NCBI RefSeq assembly: GCF_016863635.1
Contig: NZ_BOPG01000007.1
Location: 1-40,248 of the forward strand
Reading direction: 5' to 3'
Length of the DNA stretch: 40,248 nt
From: Virgisporangium aurantiacum
GTDB lineage: Bacteria > Actinomycetota > Actinomycetes > Mycobacteriales > Micromonosporaceae
Every line of letters starts with the position of its first letter. Position 1 is the first letter of the stretch. This document shows, in pieces, positions 34,146-40,248 of this stretch. Below the pieces are notes generated by a model. That model made no database searches, was not told the DNA's origin, and saw nothing but the letters and a program-made list of their open reading frames with translations. A program made the translations under genes and the position numbers.

Positions 34146-35579
34146 TTACGGCGAGAACGAGTCGTCCTCCAGAAGATCGGTGACCACCTCGGCGATCGCG
34201 GAGCGTTCCGATCTCGTCAACGTGACGTGAGCGAAAAGCGGATGCCCCTTCATCACTTCGATGACGGCGGCGATTCCGTCGTAACGGCCCACGCGCAGAT
34301 TGTCACGCTGAGCAACATCGTGGGTGAGAACGACCTTGGACCCGGTGCCGATGCGCGACAGCACAGTGAGGAGCACGCCGCGTTCGAGCGACTGCGCCTC
34401 GTCGACGATCACGAATGCGTCGTGCAGGCTCCGGCCGCGGATGTGGGTGAGCGGAAGCACCTCCAGCATCCCGCGGGCGGCCACCTCCTCCAGCACGTTG
34501 TCGTGCACCACGGCGCCCAGCGTGTCGAAGACGGCCTGCGCCCACGGCGCCATCTTCTCGGCCGCGTCACCCGGCAGGTAGCCGAGTTCCTGGCCGCCCA
34601 CCGCGTACAGCGGGCGGAAGACCACGACCTTCTTGTGCTTGCGCCGCTCCATGACCAGTTCCAGGCCCGCGCACAGGGCCAGCGCCGACTTGCCGGTGCC
34701 GGCCTTCCCGCCGAGCGACACGATGCCGATCGTCTCGTCGAGCAGCAGGTCGAGGGCGACCCGCTGTTCGGCCGAGCGGCCCCGCAGCCCGAACGTGTCG
34801 CGGTCGGTCCGCACCAACCGCACCGTCTTGTCGACGCCCAGCCGCCCCAGTGCCGACCCGTTGTTCGACTGCAGCACCAGGCCGGTGTGCACGGGCAGGT
34901 CCAACGCCGCCGGCACGTCGAGCGCCTCACCGGCGTACAGCTGCTTCACGTCGTCCTCGGTGACCGTGACCTCGACCATGCCGGTCCACGTCGGGTCGGT
35001 GACCGGCGTCTGCCGGTACTCGTCCGCCCGGAGGCCCACCGCGGCGGCCTTGACCCGCAACGGCATGTCCTTGGTGACGAGCGTGACGTCACGACCCTCC
35101 GCCGCGAGACCGAGCGCGACGGTGAGGATGCGCGCGTCGTTCGTCTCGTTGCGGTAGCCCAACGGCAGCGCCGACGGATCGGCGTGGTTGAGCTCGACGC
35201 GCAGCGTGCCGCCCACCTCGTTGATCGGCACCGGCTGGTCGAGCCGGAGGTGCTTGACCCGCAGTTCGTCGAGGAAGCGCAGCGAGCGCCGCGCGAACCA
35301 ACCGAGTTCCGGATGGTGGCGCTTGGCCTCCACCTCGGAGATGACCACCAGGGGGAGCACCACTTCGTGCTCGTCGAAGCGCTGGAACGCGCCCGGATCA
35401 GACAGGAGGACCGACGTGTCGAGAACGATCGTGCGCCGGGCTGGAGCGGGCTCGCTGTCGGTGGCGGCCGCGCGGGCGCGGGAACGGGTCCTCTTCACCG
35501 GCGCTGTTGCCGGCGACGACGACGGGGCGGAGGCCTGCTGCGGGACGCTGCCCCGCGAGCTGGAACGACGAACGGTCAC
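34146..35579 (-). CDS. PIN-domain PhoH-family ATPase
   Basis: A 477-residue two-domain protein. After a basic, disordered head (1-48) comes a PIN ribonuclease domain (about 50-200) beginning [13 protein letters not shown], with metal-binding Asp54 and the later [12 protein letters not shown] acidic cluster. The C-terminal PhoH ATPase/helicase domain (about 260-477) has Walker [12 protein letters not shown] and Walker [12 protein letters not shown]-PhoH proteins in mycobacteria unwind and cut RNA in an ATP-dependent way, so RNA processing or decay is the likely role. GTG 35579 was chosen because GGAGA sits 6-7 nt upstream; a GTG at 35633 is less supported. Confidence 0.93.
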   Translation of the reverse strand: MTVRRSSSRGSVPQQASAPSSSPATAPVKRTRSRARAAATDSEPAPARRTIVLDTSVLLSDPGAFQRFDEHEVVLPLVVISEVEAKRHHPELGWFARRSLRFLDELRVKHLRLDQPVPINEVGGTLRVELNHADPSALPLGYRNETNDARILTVALGLAAEGRDVTLVTKDMPLRVKAAAVGLRADEYRQTPVTDPTWTGMVEVTVTEDDVKQLYAGEALDVPAALDLPVHTGLVLQSNNGSALGRLGVDKTVRLVRTDRDTFGLRGRSAEQRVALDLLLDETIGIVSLGGKAGTGKSALALCAGLELVMERRKHKKVVVFRPLYAVGGQELGYLPGDAAEKMAPWAQAVFDTLGAVVHDNVLEEVAARGMLEVLPLTHIRGRSLHDAFVIVDEAQSLERGVLLTVLSRIGTGSKVVLTHDVAQRDNLRVGRYDGIAAVIEVMKGHPLFAHVTLTRSERSAIAEVVTDLLEDDSFSP

Positions 35580-35699
35580 AGGGCATCTCCGGCGGACGGG
35601 CACCCCCGGCCCACGTCTTGCTGCCACCGGCACCCCGGCGCGGGAGGCGGGTGCGCTTCCCGCGTTTCGTGGTACAGCTTGAGCCGCACATCATGACCC

Positions 35700-35736
35700 C
35701 GGAGCCTGCCGGGCGGACCCGGAAAACCCGGCTCCG
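35700..35736 (-). terminator. Two-level hairpin between uppS and the phoH-like gene
   Basis: CGGAGCC (35700-35706) pairs with GGCTCCG (35730-35736), and inside it CCGGG pairs with CCCGG around 35709-35722. It lies 57 nt beyond the uppS stop and 121 nt before the phoH-like start; it may end uppS transcription or be part of the phoH leader. The rest of the 213-nt gap (35580-35792) shows nothing else. Confidence 0.45.
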
Positions 35737-35792
35737 CACCACAGACGCTAACCCCTGGGAATCGCTTCGGCCAGCCGCAACGCTGGTGCAGG

Positions 35793-36575
35793 TCAGGTGC
35801 CGAATCGGCGCTGGCGGTTGGCATACGAACGCAACGCCCGGAGAAAGTCGGTGCGGCGGAACTCGGGCCAGTAGGCGTCGCAGAAGTAGTACTCCGAGTT
35901 TGCGCTCTGCCACAGCATGAATCCGGAGAGTCGCAGCTCGCCGCTCGTGCGGATGAGCAGGTCGGGATCGGGCTGCCCACGCGTGTAGAGATGGTCCGCG
36001 ATGTGGTCGGCGTCGATGATCTCGGCCAGGTCCTCGATCGACGTGCCCCTGGCGGCGTGCTCGAACAGCAGCGAGCGCACCGCGTCGGTGATCTCCTGCC
36101 GGCCGCCGTAGCCCACCGCGATGTTCACCTGCGCGCCACCCGATCGGGTGAGCGTGTCGGCCTGCGCCGTCTTGAGCACCTCCGCGGTGGCGGCGGGCAG
36201 CAGGTCGAGGGCGCCGACGATCTTCAGCCGCCACGGGTTCCCGGCTGCGGCCAGCTCGGTCGCCAGGTTCTCGATGACGCGCAGTAGCGGGTCGAGCTCG
36301 GCGGCCGGCCGGGACAGGTTGTCGGTCGACAGCAACCAGAGGGTGACGTGGTCGACGCCCGCCTCGTCGCACCAGCGCACGAGGTCCTTGGTGCGCTCGG
36401 CACCGGCCAGGTACCAGTCGTCGGGGTCAGCGAAACCCTGGTCGCGGGCCCAGCGTCGGTTCCCGTCGCACATGACGCCCACATGACGCGGCAGCGGCCG
36501 GCCGCTCAGGGAATCGAGCAGCCGTCGCTCGTACACGGCATAGAGGACGTCACGGATCCGGGCGCGCAGGCTCAC
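35793..36575 (-). CDS. uppS: Isoprenyl (undecaprenyl-type) diphosphate synthase
   Basis: A 260-residue cis-prenyltransferase that condenses IPP units to make the lipid carrier for peptidoglycan and other envelope polymers. The catalytic MCDGNRRWA is at residues 35-43 (Asp37 binds Mg-diphosphate). The substrate-binding RTSGELRLSGFMLWQS and the terminal YYFCDAYWPEF region are typical. The fused N-terminal stretch and lengths fit the shorter actinobacterial members; in M. tuberculosis the related enzymes differ in chain length (Z-FPP versus decaprenyl), so the exact product is uncertain. It starts with GTG at 36575 and lies downstream of pckG on the same strand, after a terminator. Confidence 0.94.
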   Translation of the reverse strand: MSLRARIRDVLYAVYERRLLDSLSGRPLPRHVGVMCDGNRRWARDQGFADPDDWYLAGAERTKDLVRWCDEAGVDHVTLWLLSTDNLSRPAAELDPLLRVIENLATELAAAGNPWRLKIVGALDLLPAATAEVLKTAQADTLTRSGGAQVNIAVGYGGRQEITDAVRSLLFEHAARGTSIEDLAEIIDADHIADHLYTRGQPDPDLLIRTSGELRLSGFMLWQSANSEYYFCDAYWPEFRRTDFLRALRSYANRQRRFGT

Positions 36576-36588
36576 GGAACGAGGCTAG

Positions 36589-36613
36589 CCAGCGGCCCGT
36601 CGGGAGCCGCTGG
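36589..36613 (-). terminator. Terminator after pckG
   Basis: CCAGCGGC (36589-36596) pairs perfectly with GCCGCTGG (36606-36613) around a 9-nt loop, 20 nt beyond the pckG stop and 14 nt before the uppS start. Confidence 0.7.
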
Positions 36614-36633
36614 TCTGCACAGTTTCTTCGCAA

Positions 36634-38472
36634 CTACTCCACGCCGAGGCGCGCCTTCAGCGCGTCGAGCTCCGCCCACAGAACGCCGGGAAGCTTGTCG
36701 CCGAACTTGGTGAACCACTCGGTGACCTGGGGAATTTCGGCCCGCCACTCGTCGGCGTCGACGTTCAGCACGGCCGCGAGGTCGGCCGGGTCGAGGTCGA
36801 GACCGTCGACGTCGAGGGCGCCGGGCGCGGGCACCATGCCCACGGGCGTCTCCACGGCGTCGGCCCGACCTTCGAGGCGCTGGACGACCCACTTGAGCAC
36901 CCGCGAGTTCTCGCCGAACCCGGGCCACAGGAAGCGGCCGTCGTCGCCGCGCCGGAACCAGTTGACGTAGAAGATCTTCGGCAGCTTCTTGTCGGCGGCA
37001 CCGTCTCCGGCGCCCTTGCCCATGGCGATCCAGTGCCCGAAGTAGTCGCCGGCGTTGTAGCCGATGAACGGCAGCATCGCCATCGGGTCGCGCCGGACGA
37101 CGCCGACCTTGCCGGCCGCGGCGGCGGTGGTCTCCGACGACAGCGTGGCGCCCAGGTACACGCCGTGCACCCAGTCGCGGGCCTCGGTGACCAGCGGGAT
37201 CGTGTCGCGGCGGCGGCCGCCGAACAGGATCGCGTCGATCGGCACGCCCTTGGGGTCGTCGTACTCGGGCGCGAGGATCGGGCACTGGCTGATCGGGGTG
37301 CAGAACCGCGAGTTCGGGTGGCTCGACAACTCGTCCGAGTCGGGCGTCCAGTCCTCGCCCTTCCAGTCGGTGAGGTGCGCGGGCGGGTCACCCATGCCCT
37401 CCCACCAGATGTCGCCGTCGTCGGTGAGCGCGACGTTGGTGAACACCGAGTTGCCCTTGGCGAGCGTGCGCATCGCGTTGGGGTTGGTCTTCCAGTCGGT
37501 GCCGGGCGCGACGCCGAACAGGCCGTACTCGGGGTTGGTGGCGTAGAGGCGGCCGTCGTCGCCGAAGCGCATCCACGCGATGTCGTCGCCGAGCGTCTCG
37601 ACCTTCCAGCCGGGGACGGTCGGCTCCAGCATGGCCAGGTTGGTCTTGCCGCAGGCCGACGGGAACGCCGCCGCCACGTAGTAGGTCTTCTGCTCCGGCG
37701 AGGTCAGCTTCATGATCAGCATGTGCTCGGCCAGCCAGCCCTCGTCGCGGGCCATGGCGCTCGCGATGCGCAGCGAGTAGCACTTCTTGCCCAGCAGCGA
37801 GTTGCCGCCGTACCCCGACCCGTAGCTCCAGATCTCGCGGGTCTCCGGGAAGTGCGAGATGTACTTCGTCTCGTTGCACGGCCACGCGACGTCGGTCTCA
37901 CCCGGTTCCAGCGGTGCGCCCAGGGAGTGCAGGCACGGCACGAACTCCGCCGCGTCACCCATCTTCGCCAGCACTTCCGTGCCCATGCGCGTCATGATCC
38001 GCATGCTGGTGACGACGTACGGGCTGTCGGTGATCTCGACGCCGAACATCGGGGCGGGCGCGTCGAGCGGACCCATGCAGAACGGGATGACGTACATCGT
38101 CCGCCCGCGCATCGACCCGCGGTACAGGTCGGTCATGACCCGTTTCATCTCGGCCGGTGCCAGCCAGTTGTTGGTCGGGCCGGCGTCGGCCTCGTCGACC
38201 GAGCAGATGAACGTGCGCTCCTCGACCCGCGCCACGTCGGTGGGGTCGGTACGGGCCCAGAACGAGTTGGGCCGTTTCTCCTCGTTGAGCCGCACGAGCG
38301 TGCCGGCGGCGACGAGGTCGTCGGTCAGGCGTCGCCACTCGTCGCTGGAGCCGTCGCACCAGACCACGGAGTCGGGGGTGGTGAGTTCGGCGACCTCGCG
38401 CACCCAGGTGAGCAACTTGGCATGGCTGGTGGGGGCTTGATCAAGCCCCGCAACGGTGGCCGGAGCGGACAT
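36634..38472 (-). CDS. pckG: Phosphoenolpyruvate carboxykinase (GTP)
   Basis: A 612-residue enzyme converting oxaloacetate and GTP to PEP and CO2, the entry step of gluconeogenesis. The kinase P-loop is [12 protein letters not shown], with the reactive Cys of GTP-type PEPCK. Other family segments are [14 protein letters not shown] near the N-terminus, the [15 protein letters not shown] stretch, [10 protein letters not shown] and the [12 protein letters not shown] nucleotide loop. ATG 38472 is preferred over ATG 38478 because AAGGAG then lies 6 nt upstream instead of touching the start. A CRP-like palindrome lies 180 bp upstream, which would fit cAMP-type control of carbon flow. Confidence 0.97.
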   Translation of the reverse strand: MSAPATVAGLDQAPTSHAKLLTWVREVAELTTPDSVVWCDGSSDEWRRLTDDLVAAGTLVRLNEEKRPNSFWARTDPTDVARVEERTFICSVDEADAGPTNNWLAPAEMKRVMTDLYRGSMRGRTMYVIPFCMGPLDAPAPMFGVEITDSPYVVTSMRIMTRMGTEVLAKMGDAAEFVPCLHSLGAPLEPGETDVAWPCNETKYISHFPETREIWSYGSGYGGNSLLGKKCYSLRIASAMARDEGWLAEHMLIMKLTSPEQKTYYVAAAFPSACGKTNLAMLEPTVPGWKVETLGDDIAWMRFGDDGRLYATNPEYGLFGVAPGTDWKTNPNAMRTLAKGNSVFTNVALTDDGDIWWEGMGDPPAHLTDWKGEDWTPDSDELSSHPNSRFCTPISQCPILAPEYDDPKGVPIDAILFGGRRRDTIPLVTEARDWVHGVYLGATLSSETTAAAAGKVGVVRRDPMAMLPFIGYNAGDYFGHWIAMGKGAGDGAADKKLPKIFYVNWFRRGDDGRFLWPGFGENSRVLKWVVQRLEGRADAVETPVGMVPAPGALDVDGLDLDPADLAAVLNVDADEWRAEIPQVTEWFTKFGDKLPGVLWAELDALKARLGVE

Positions 38473-38650
38473 GGGCATCTCCTTGCGGTCGGCTTGCCTG
38501 TCGCAGACCCGGTGGCCGAGGACCCGTCATGCTGTTCGCGTTGGGGAGGATGCAGCAGCCCTGCCGAGCCGTTGGGTGTGGCGCGACAGTTGGGTCGTTT
38601 AGGGGTTGCCTCAGCGTAAGCCGACGTTAACGAGACGGCAGCCGACGTCC

Positions 38651-38670
38651 CTTGTGAAAATTTGCACAAG
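38651..38670. promoter_or_regulatory. CRP/GlxR-like operator upstream of pckG
   Basis: CTTGTGAAAATTTGCACAAG is a 20-bp palindrome with one mismatched pair, containing TGTGA-N6-GCACA at 38653-38668 (nine of ten consensus positions). It is strikingly AT-rich for this genome. Its centre is about 55 bp upstream of a plausible pckG transcription start. Confidence 0.6.
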
Positions 38671-38743
38671 ACGTCAATCTTTTCACGTACGACGCGCAGA
38701 GCAGCACGTTTATCCCGTGCAACACGCAGTTCTGCGCACGCTT

Positions 38744-38804
38744 TCAAGATCCGCATCGTGGGCGCGGTGATCTTGACGGTCCCGGCCATCACCCCTCAAG
38801 ATCA
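38744..38804. repeat. Three TCAAGATC(A) elements
   Basis: TCAAGATC at 38744-38751, its complement as TGATCTTGA at 38768-38776, and TCAAGATCA at 38796-38804. The last two form a 9-bp inverted repeat separated by 19 nt. They lie 57-117 bp before the GtrA start. Confidence 0.55.
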
Positions 38805-38847
38805 AAGTGGACGCGTGCCGCGGCCGGCAGCATGCGACCCCGCCCAC

Positions 38848-38853
38848 TACGCT
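38848..38853 (+). promoter_or_regulatory. Candidate -10 box (TACGCT) of the first GtrA gene
   Basis: TACGCT ends 7 nt before the GTG at 38861; no Shine-Dalgarno is seen. Confidence 0.45.
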
Positions 38854-38860
38854 CGTACGC

Positions 38861-39460
38861 GTGTCGACCACTACAACGCCCGGAAGCGGCGATGAACCCG
38901 ACGCCGCCTCACATTCGGTCGACAGCACGTCGGCGGCGATCGAGGTCGCCGAGGCGGCCAGCGAACTCGACGAGGCGGTCCACGCACCCGGCGCCGAGCA
39001 GCCGGAAACCCGGCCGGGCCTCCGCGGCCTCTACGACCGGTTCGCCCATCTGATCCATGAACTGGGCAAATTCGGCGCCGTCGGCATGGTTGCCTTTGTG
39101 ATTGACGTCGCAATCTTCAATTTGCTCCGCCAGGCGGGGGTCGAGTCACTCACCAGCGCGGCGATCTCCATGGCGGTCGCCGCCACCGCCGCGTTCATCG
39201 GAAACCGCTTCTGGACCTGGCGCGATCGCGAACGGTCCGGGCTGCGCCGCGAGTACACGCTGTACTTCATCTTCAACGCGGTCGGCCTGCTGATCGCGTT
39301 GACCTGCCTCGCGATCAGCACGTATGGACTCGGAGCGATCTGGCCGGTGTTCACCGAGCCACTCGCCGAGAACATCTCGAAACAGATCGTGGGCGGTGCG
39401 CTCGGTACGGTCTTCCGCTTCTGGAGTTACCGGAACATCGTTTTCCGTACAGCTTCGTAA
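38861..39460 (+). CDS. GtrA-family membrane protein 1
   Basis: A 199-residue protein. An acidic, low-complexity cytoplasmic head of about 70 residues (SHSVDSTSAAIEVAEAASELDEAV) precedes the GtrA domain with four membrane segments. They begin FGAVGMVAFVIDVAIFNLL, SAAISMAVAATAAFIGNRF, EYTLYFIFNAVGLLIALT and KQIVGGALGTVFRFWSY. The family motif N-R-x-W-T-W (NRFWTW) and the terminal FRFWSYRNIVF are present. GtrA proteins are thought to flip polyprenol-linked sugars for envelope glycosylation. GTG 38861 is favoured by the TACGCT box; earlier in-frame starts would read through intergenic DNA. Confidence 0.88.
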   Translation: MSTTTTPGSGDEPDAASHSVDSTSAAIEVAEAASELDEAVHAPGAEQPETRPGLRGLYDRFAHLIHELGKFGAVGMVAFVIDVAIFNLLRQAGVESLTSAAISMAVAATAAFIGNRFWTWRDRERSGLRREYTLYFIFNAVGLLIALTCLAISTYGLGAIWPVFTEPLAENISKQIVGGALGTVFRFWSYRNIVFRTAS

Positions 39461-39519
39461 CGGCCCGATAACCGTTTGCACACAAGGGAAGTAACGGCCG
39501 CCGGATCGAAATCTCTTTG

Positions 39520-39539
39520 CGATGCAACGGCTTGCATCG
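39520..39539. promoter_or_regulatory. Inverted repeat before the second GtrA gene
   Basis: CGATGCAA (39520-39527) and TTGCATCG (39532-39539) form perfect 8-bp arms with a CGGC spacer. It ends 5 bp before a TACAGT box, the place where a repressor would block RNA polymerase. Confidence 0.5.
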
Positions 39540-39544
39540 TCACG

Positions 39545-39550
39545 TACAGT
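39545..39550 (+). promoter_or_regulatory. Candidate -10 box (TACAGT) of the second GtrA gene
   Basis: TACAGT ends 7 nt before the GTG at 39558, matching the spacing at the first GtrA gene. Confidence 0.45.
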
Positions 39551-39557
39551 TGCCCAG

Positions 39558-40154
39558 GTGCTTCCAGCCTCGGTCACTTCGGTCCTGCCCCAGCGGGTGC
39601 GTTCACTCGTACCCGAGGTGTCGGCTTTCGCCGTGATCGGCGCCGCGAACTCGGTGCTCTACTTCGTCATCTTCAACGTGACGATGACCATGGGCGCGGT
39701 GAAGGCGACGATCCTCGCGAACGCGATCACCACGGCGCTCGCCTATGTCGCGCACCGCTACTGGACCTACCGCGCCTCGGCGAAGACGCAGGTGCGCCGC
39801 GAGGCGGTGCTGTTCGTCGGCTTCAATCTCGCCGGCACGTTCATCCAGTCGGGTGTCGTCGGCGTGGCGAAGTACGGCTTCGGCCTGTCCGAGACCACCG
39901 ACCGCCTCTGGCTCAACGCCGCCACGATGGTCGGCATCGGCCTGGGCATGGTGTTCCGCTTCTGGGCGTACCGCACCCTCGTGTTCCGGCCGCACCCGGC
40001 CGACCACGCCGCGCCCACCACCGCCGTCGAGGCGATCGCCGAGGCCTACGAGGAGGAGGCGGAGTTCCAGCAGCTCACCGCCCCCCTCGAAGTCGAACTG
40101 AAGGTCAAGCAGCGCTCCGCCCCCGACGGCGAACCCGCCCACCAACGCCCGTAA
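39558..40154 (+). CDS. GtrA-family membrane protein 2
   Basis: A 198-residue paralogue of the preceding protein, with four membrane segments in the same layout: FAVIGAANSVLYFVIFNV, ILANAITTALAYVAHRYWTY, AVLFVGFNLAGTFIQSGVVG and ATMVGIGLGMVFRFWAYRTLVF. The acidic extension is at the C-terminus here (EAIAEAYEEEAEF) instead of the N-terminus. A role in moving lipid-linked sugars is inferred from the family. GTG 39558 was chosen for the TACAGT box; an ATG at 39522 lies inside the inverted repeat and would make that repeat coding. The gene ends 3 nt before a tandem repeat array. Confidence 0.86.
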   Translation: MLPASVTSVLPQRVRSLVPEVSAFAVIGAANSVLYFVIFNVTMTMGAVKATILANAITTALAYVAHRYWTYRASAKTQVRREAVLFVGFNLAGTFIQSGVVGVAKYGFGLSETTDRLWLNAATMVGIGLGMVFRFWAYRTLVFRPHPADHAAPTTAVEAIAEAYEEEAEFQQLTAPLEVELKVKQRSAPDGEPAHQRP

Positions 40155-40157
40155 CCC

Positions 40158-40248
40158 CGCGTCCTCGGCGCCCCCGCGTCCTCGGCGCCCCCGCGTCCTC
40201 GGCGCCCCCGCGTCCTCGGCGCCCCCGCGTCCTCGGCGCCCCCGCGTC
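40158..40248. repeat. 17-bp tandem repeat, at least 5.3 copies
   Basis: The unit CGCGTCCTCGGCGCCCC repeats without any change from 40158, with copies at 40175, 40192, 40209 and 40226, and a partial copy at 40243 that meets the window end. There are no spacers, so it is a minisatellite-like array, not CRISPR. The full length cannot be known from here. Confidence 0.95.

Larger units (their letters stand above)
38473..38847. other. Intergenic region between pckG and the GtrA genes
   Basis: Some 390 bases without a credible gene separate divergent units. It contains, from left, the pckG leader, a possible minus-strand -10 (TACGCT, at plus 38613-38618), a CRP-like palindrome at 38651-38670, and three TCAAGATC elements at 38744-38804 close to the first GtrA gene. 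Confidence 0.6.

Noticed and set aside
40158..40248. CRISPR array
   Set aside because: Repeats are contiguous 17-mers without unique spacers and no cas gene is present.

Overview
The window is GC-rich DNA from a filamentous-type actinobacterium. Evidence for this is the mycothiol gene mshB, a GTP-type PEP carboxykinase, a DUF397/Xre pair, a GlpX-type fructose bisphosphatase, the short actinobacterial UPP synthase and frequent GTG starts. Micromonosporaceae or a close relative is my best guess; this is an inference from gene style, not from a marker gene. Nearly all of the window is coding. I see no tRNA, rRNA, insertion sequence, prophage or CRISPR array.

Layout. 1-2501: edge of a minus-strand gene, an Xre/DUF397 regulator pair, then two small membrane proteins, the second translationally coupled behind mshB. 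3409-10369: S9 (DPP-IV-like) peptidase with pterin carbinolamine dehydratase, a secreted streptogrisin-like protease, and a TldD/TldE protease pair. 10499-14243: one-anchor succinate dehydrogenase operon (membrane subunit, SdhA, SdhB), closed by a 32-bp palindrome shared with a convergent NUDIX hydrolase. 14890-16311: a degenerate pterin-dehydratase-like protein, a GntR/UTRA regulator and a divergent Cys-rich miniprotein. 16316-21905: YchF, an Ada/AlkA fusion coupled to an O6-alkylguanine methyltransferase, and a ValRS with altered HIGH and KMSKS signatures. 22023-25706: a two-TM, glycine-rich, TPR protein and RmuC. 25708-30914: IspH, XseA/XseB, a DUF4245 protein, GlpX and a DMT transporter. 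30951-33171: GNAT acetyltransferase, ferredoxin/NADP-reductase-like flavoprotein, rhomboid protease. 33255-36575: secreted transglycosylase with a long structured leader, PIN-PhoH ATPase, UPP synthase. 36634-40154: PEP carboxykinase and two tandem GtrA proteins, followed by a 17-bp tandem repeat running off the window.

The genes are mainly housekeeping: central carbon metabolism (sdh, pckG, glpX), isoprenoid/cell wall (ispH, uppS, transglycosylase, GtrA), thiol redox (mshB) and DNA repair (xseAB, rmuC, ada-alkA, ogt, NUDIX). The most interesting signals are regulatory or concern divergent paralogues: (i) a CRP/GlxR-like site plus a pseudo-repeated, multi-helix leader (candidate c-di-AMP riboswitch) before the transglycosylase; (ii) a second CRP-like site before pckG; (iii) at least nine genes whose start codon lies 6-8 nt after a TANNNT box with no Shine-Dalgarno sequence, suggesting leaderless mRNAs; (iv) the ValRS with HVGS/KVSKT signatures; (v) a PCD-fold protein without the catalytic histidines. 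No wholly new system is demonstrable from sequence alone.
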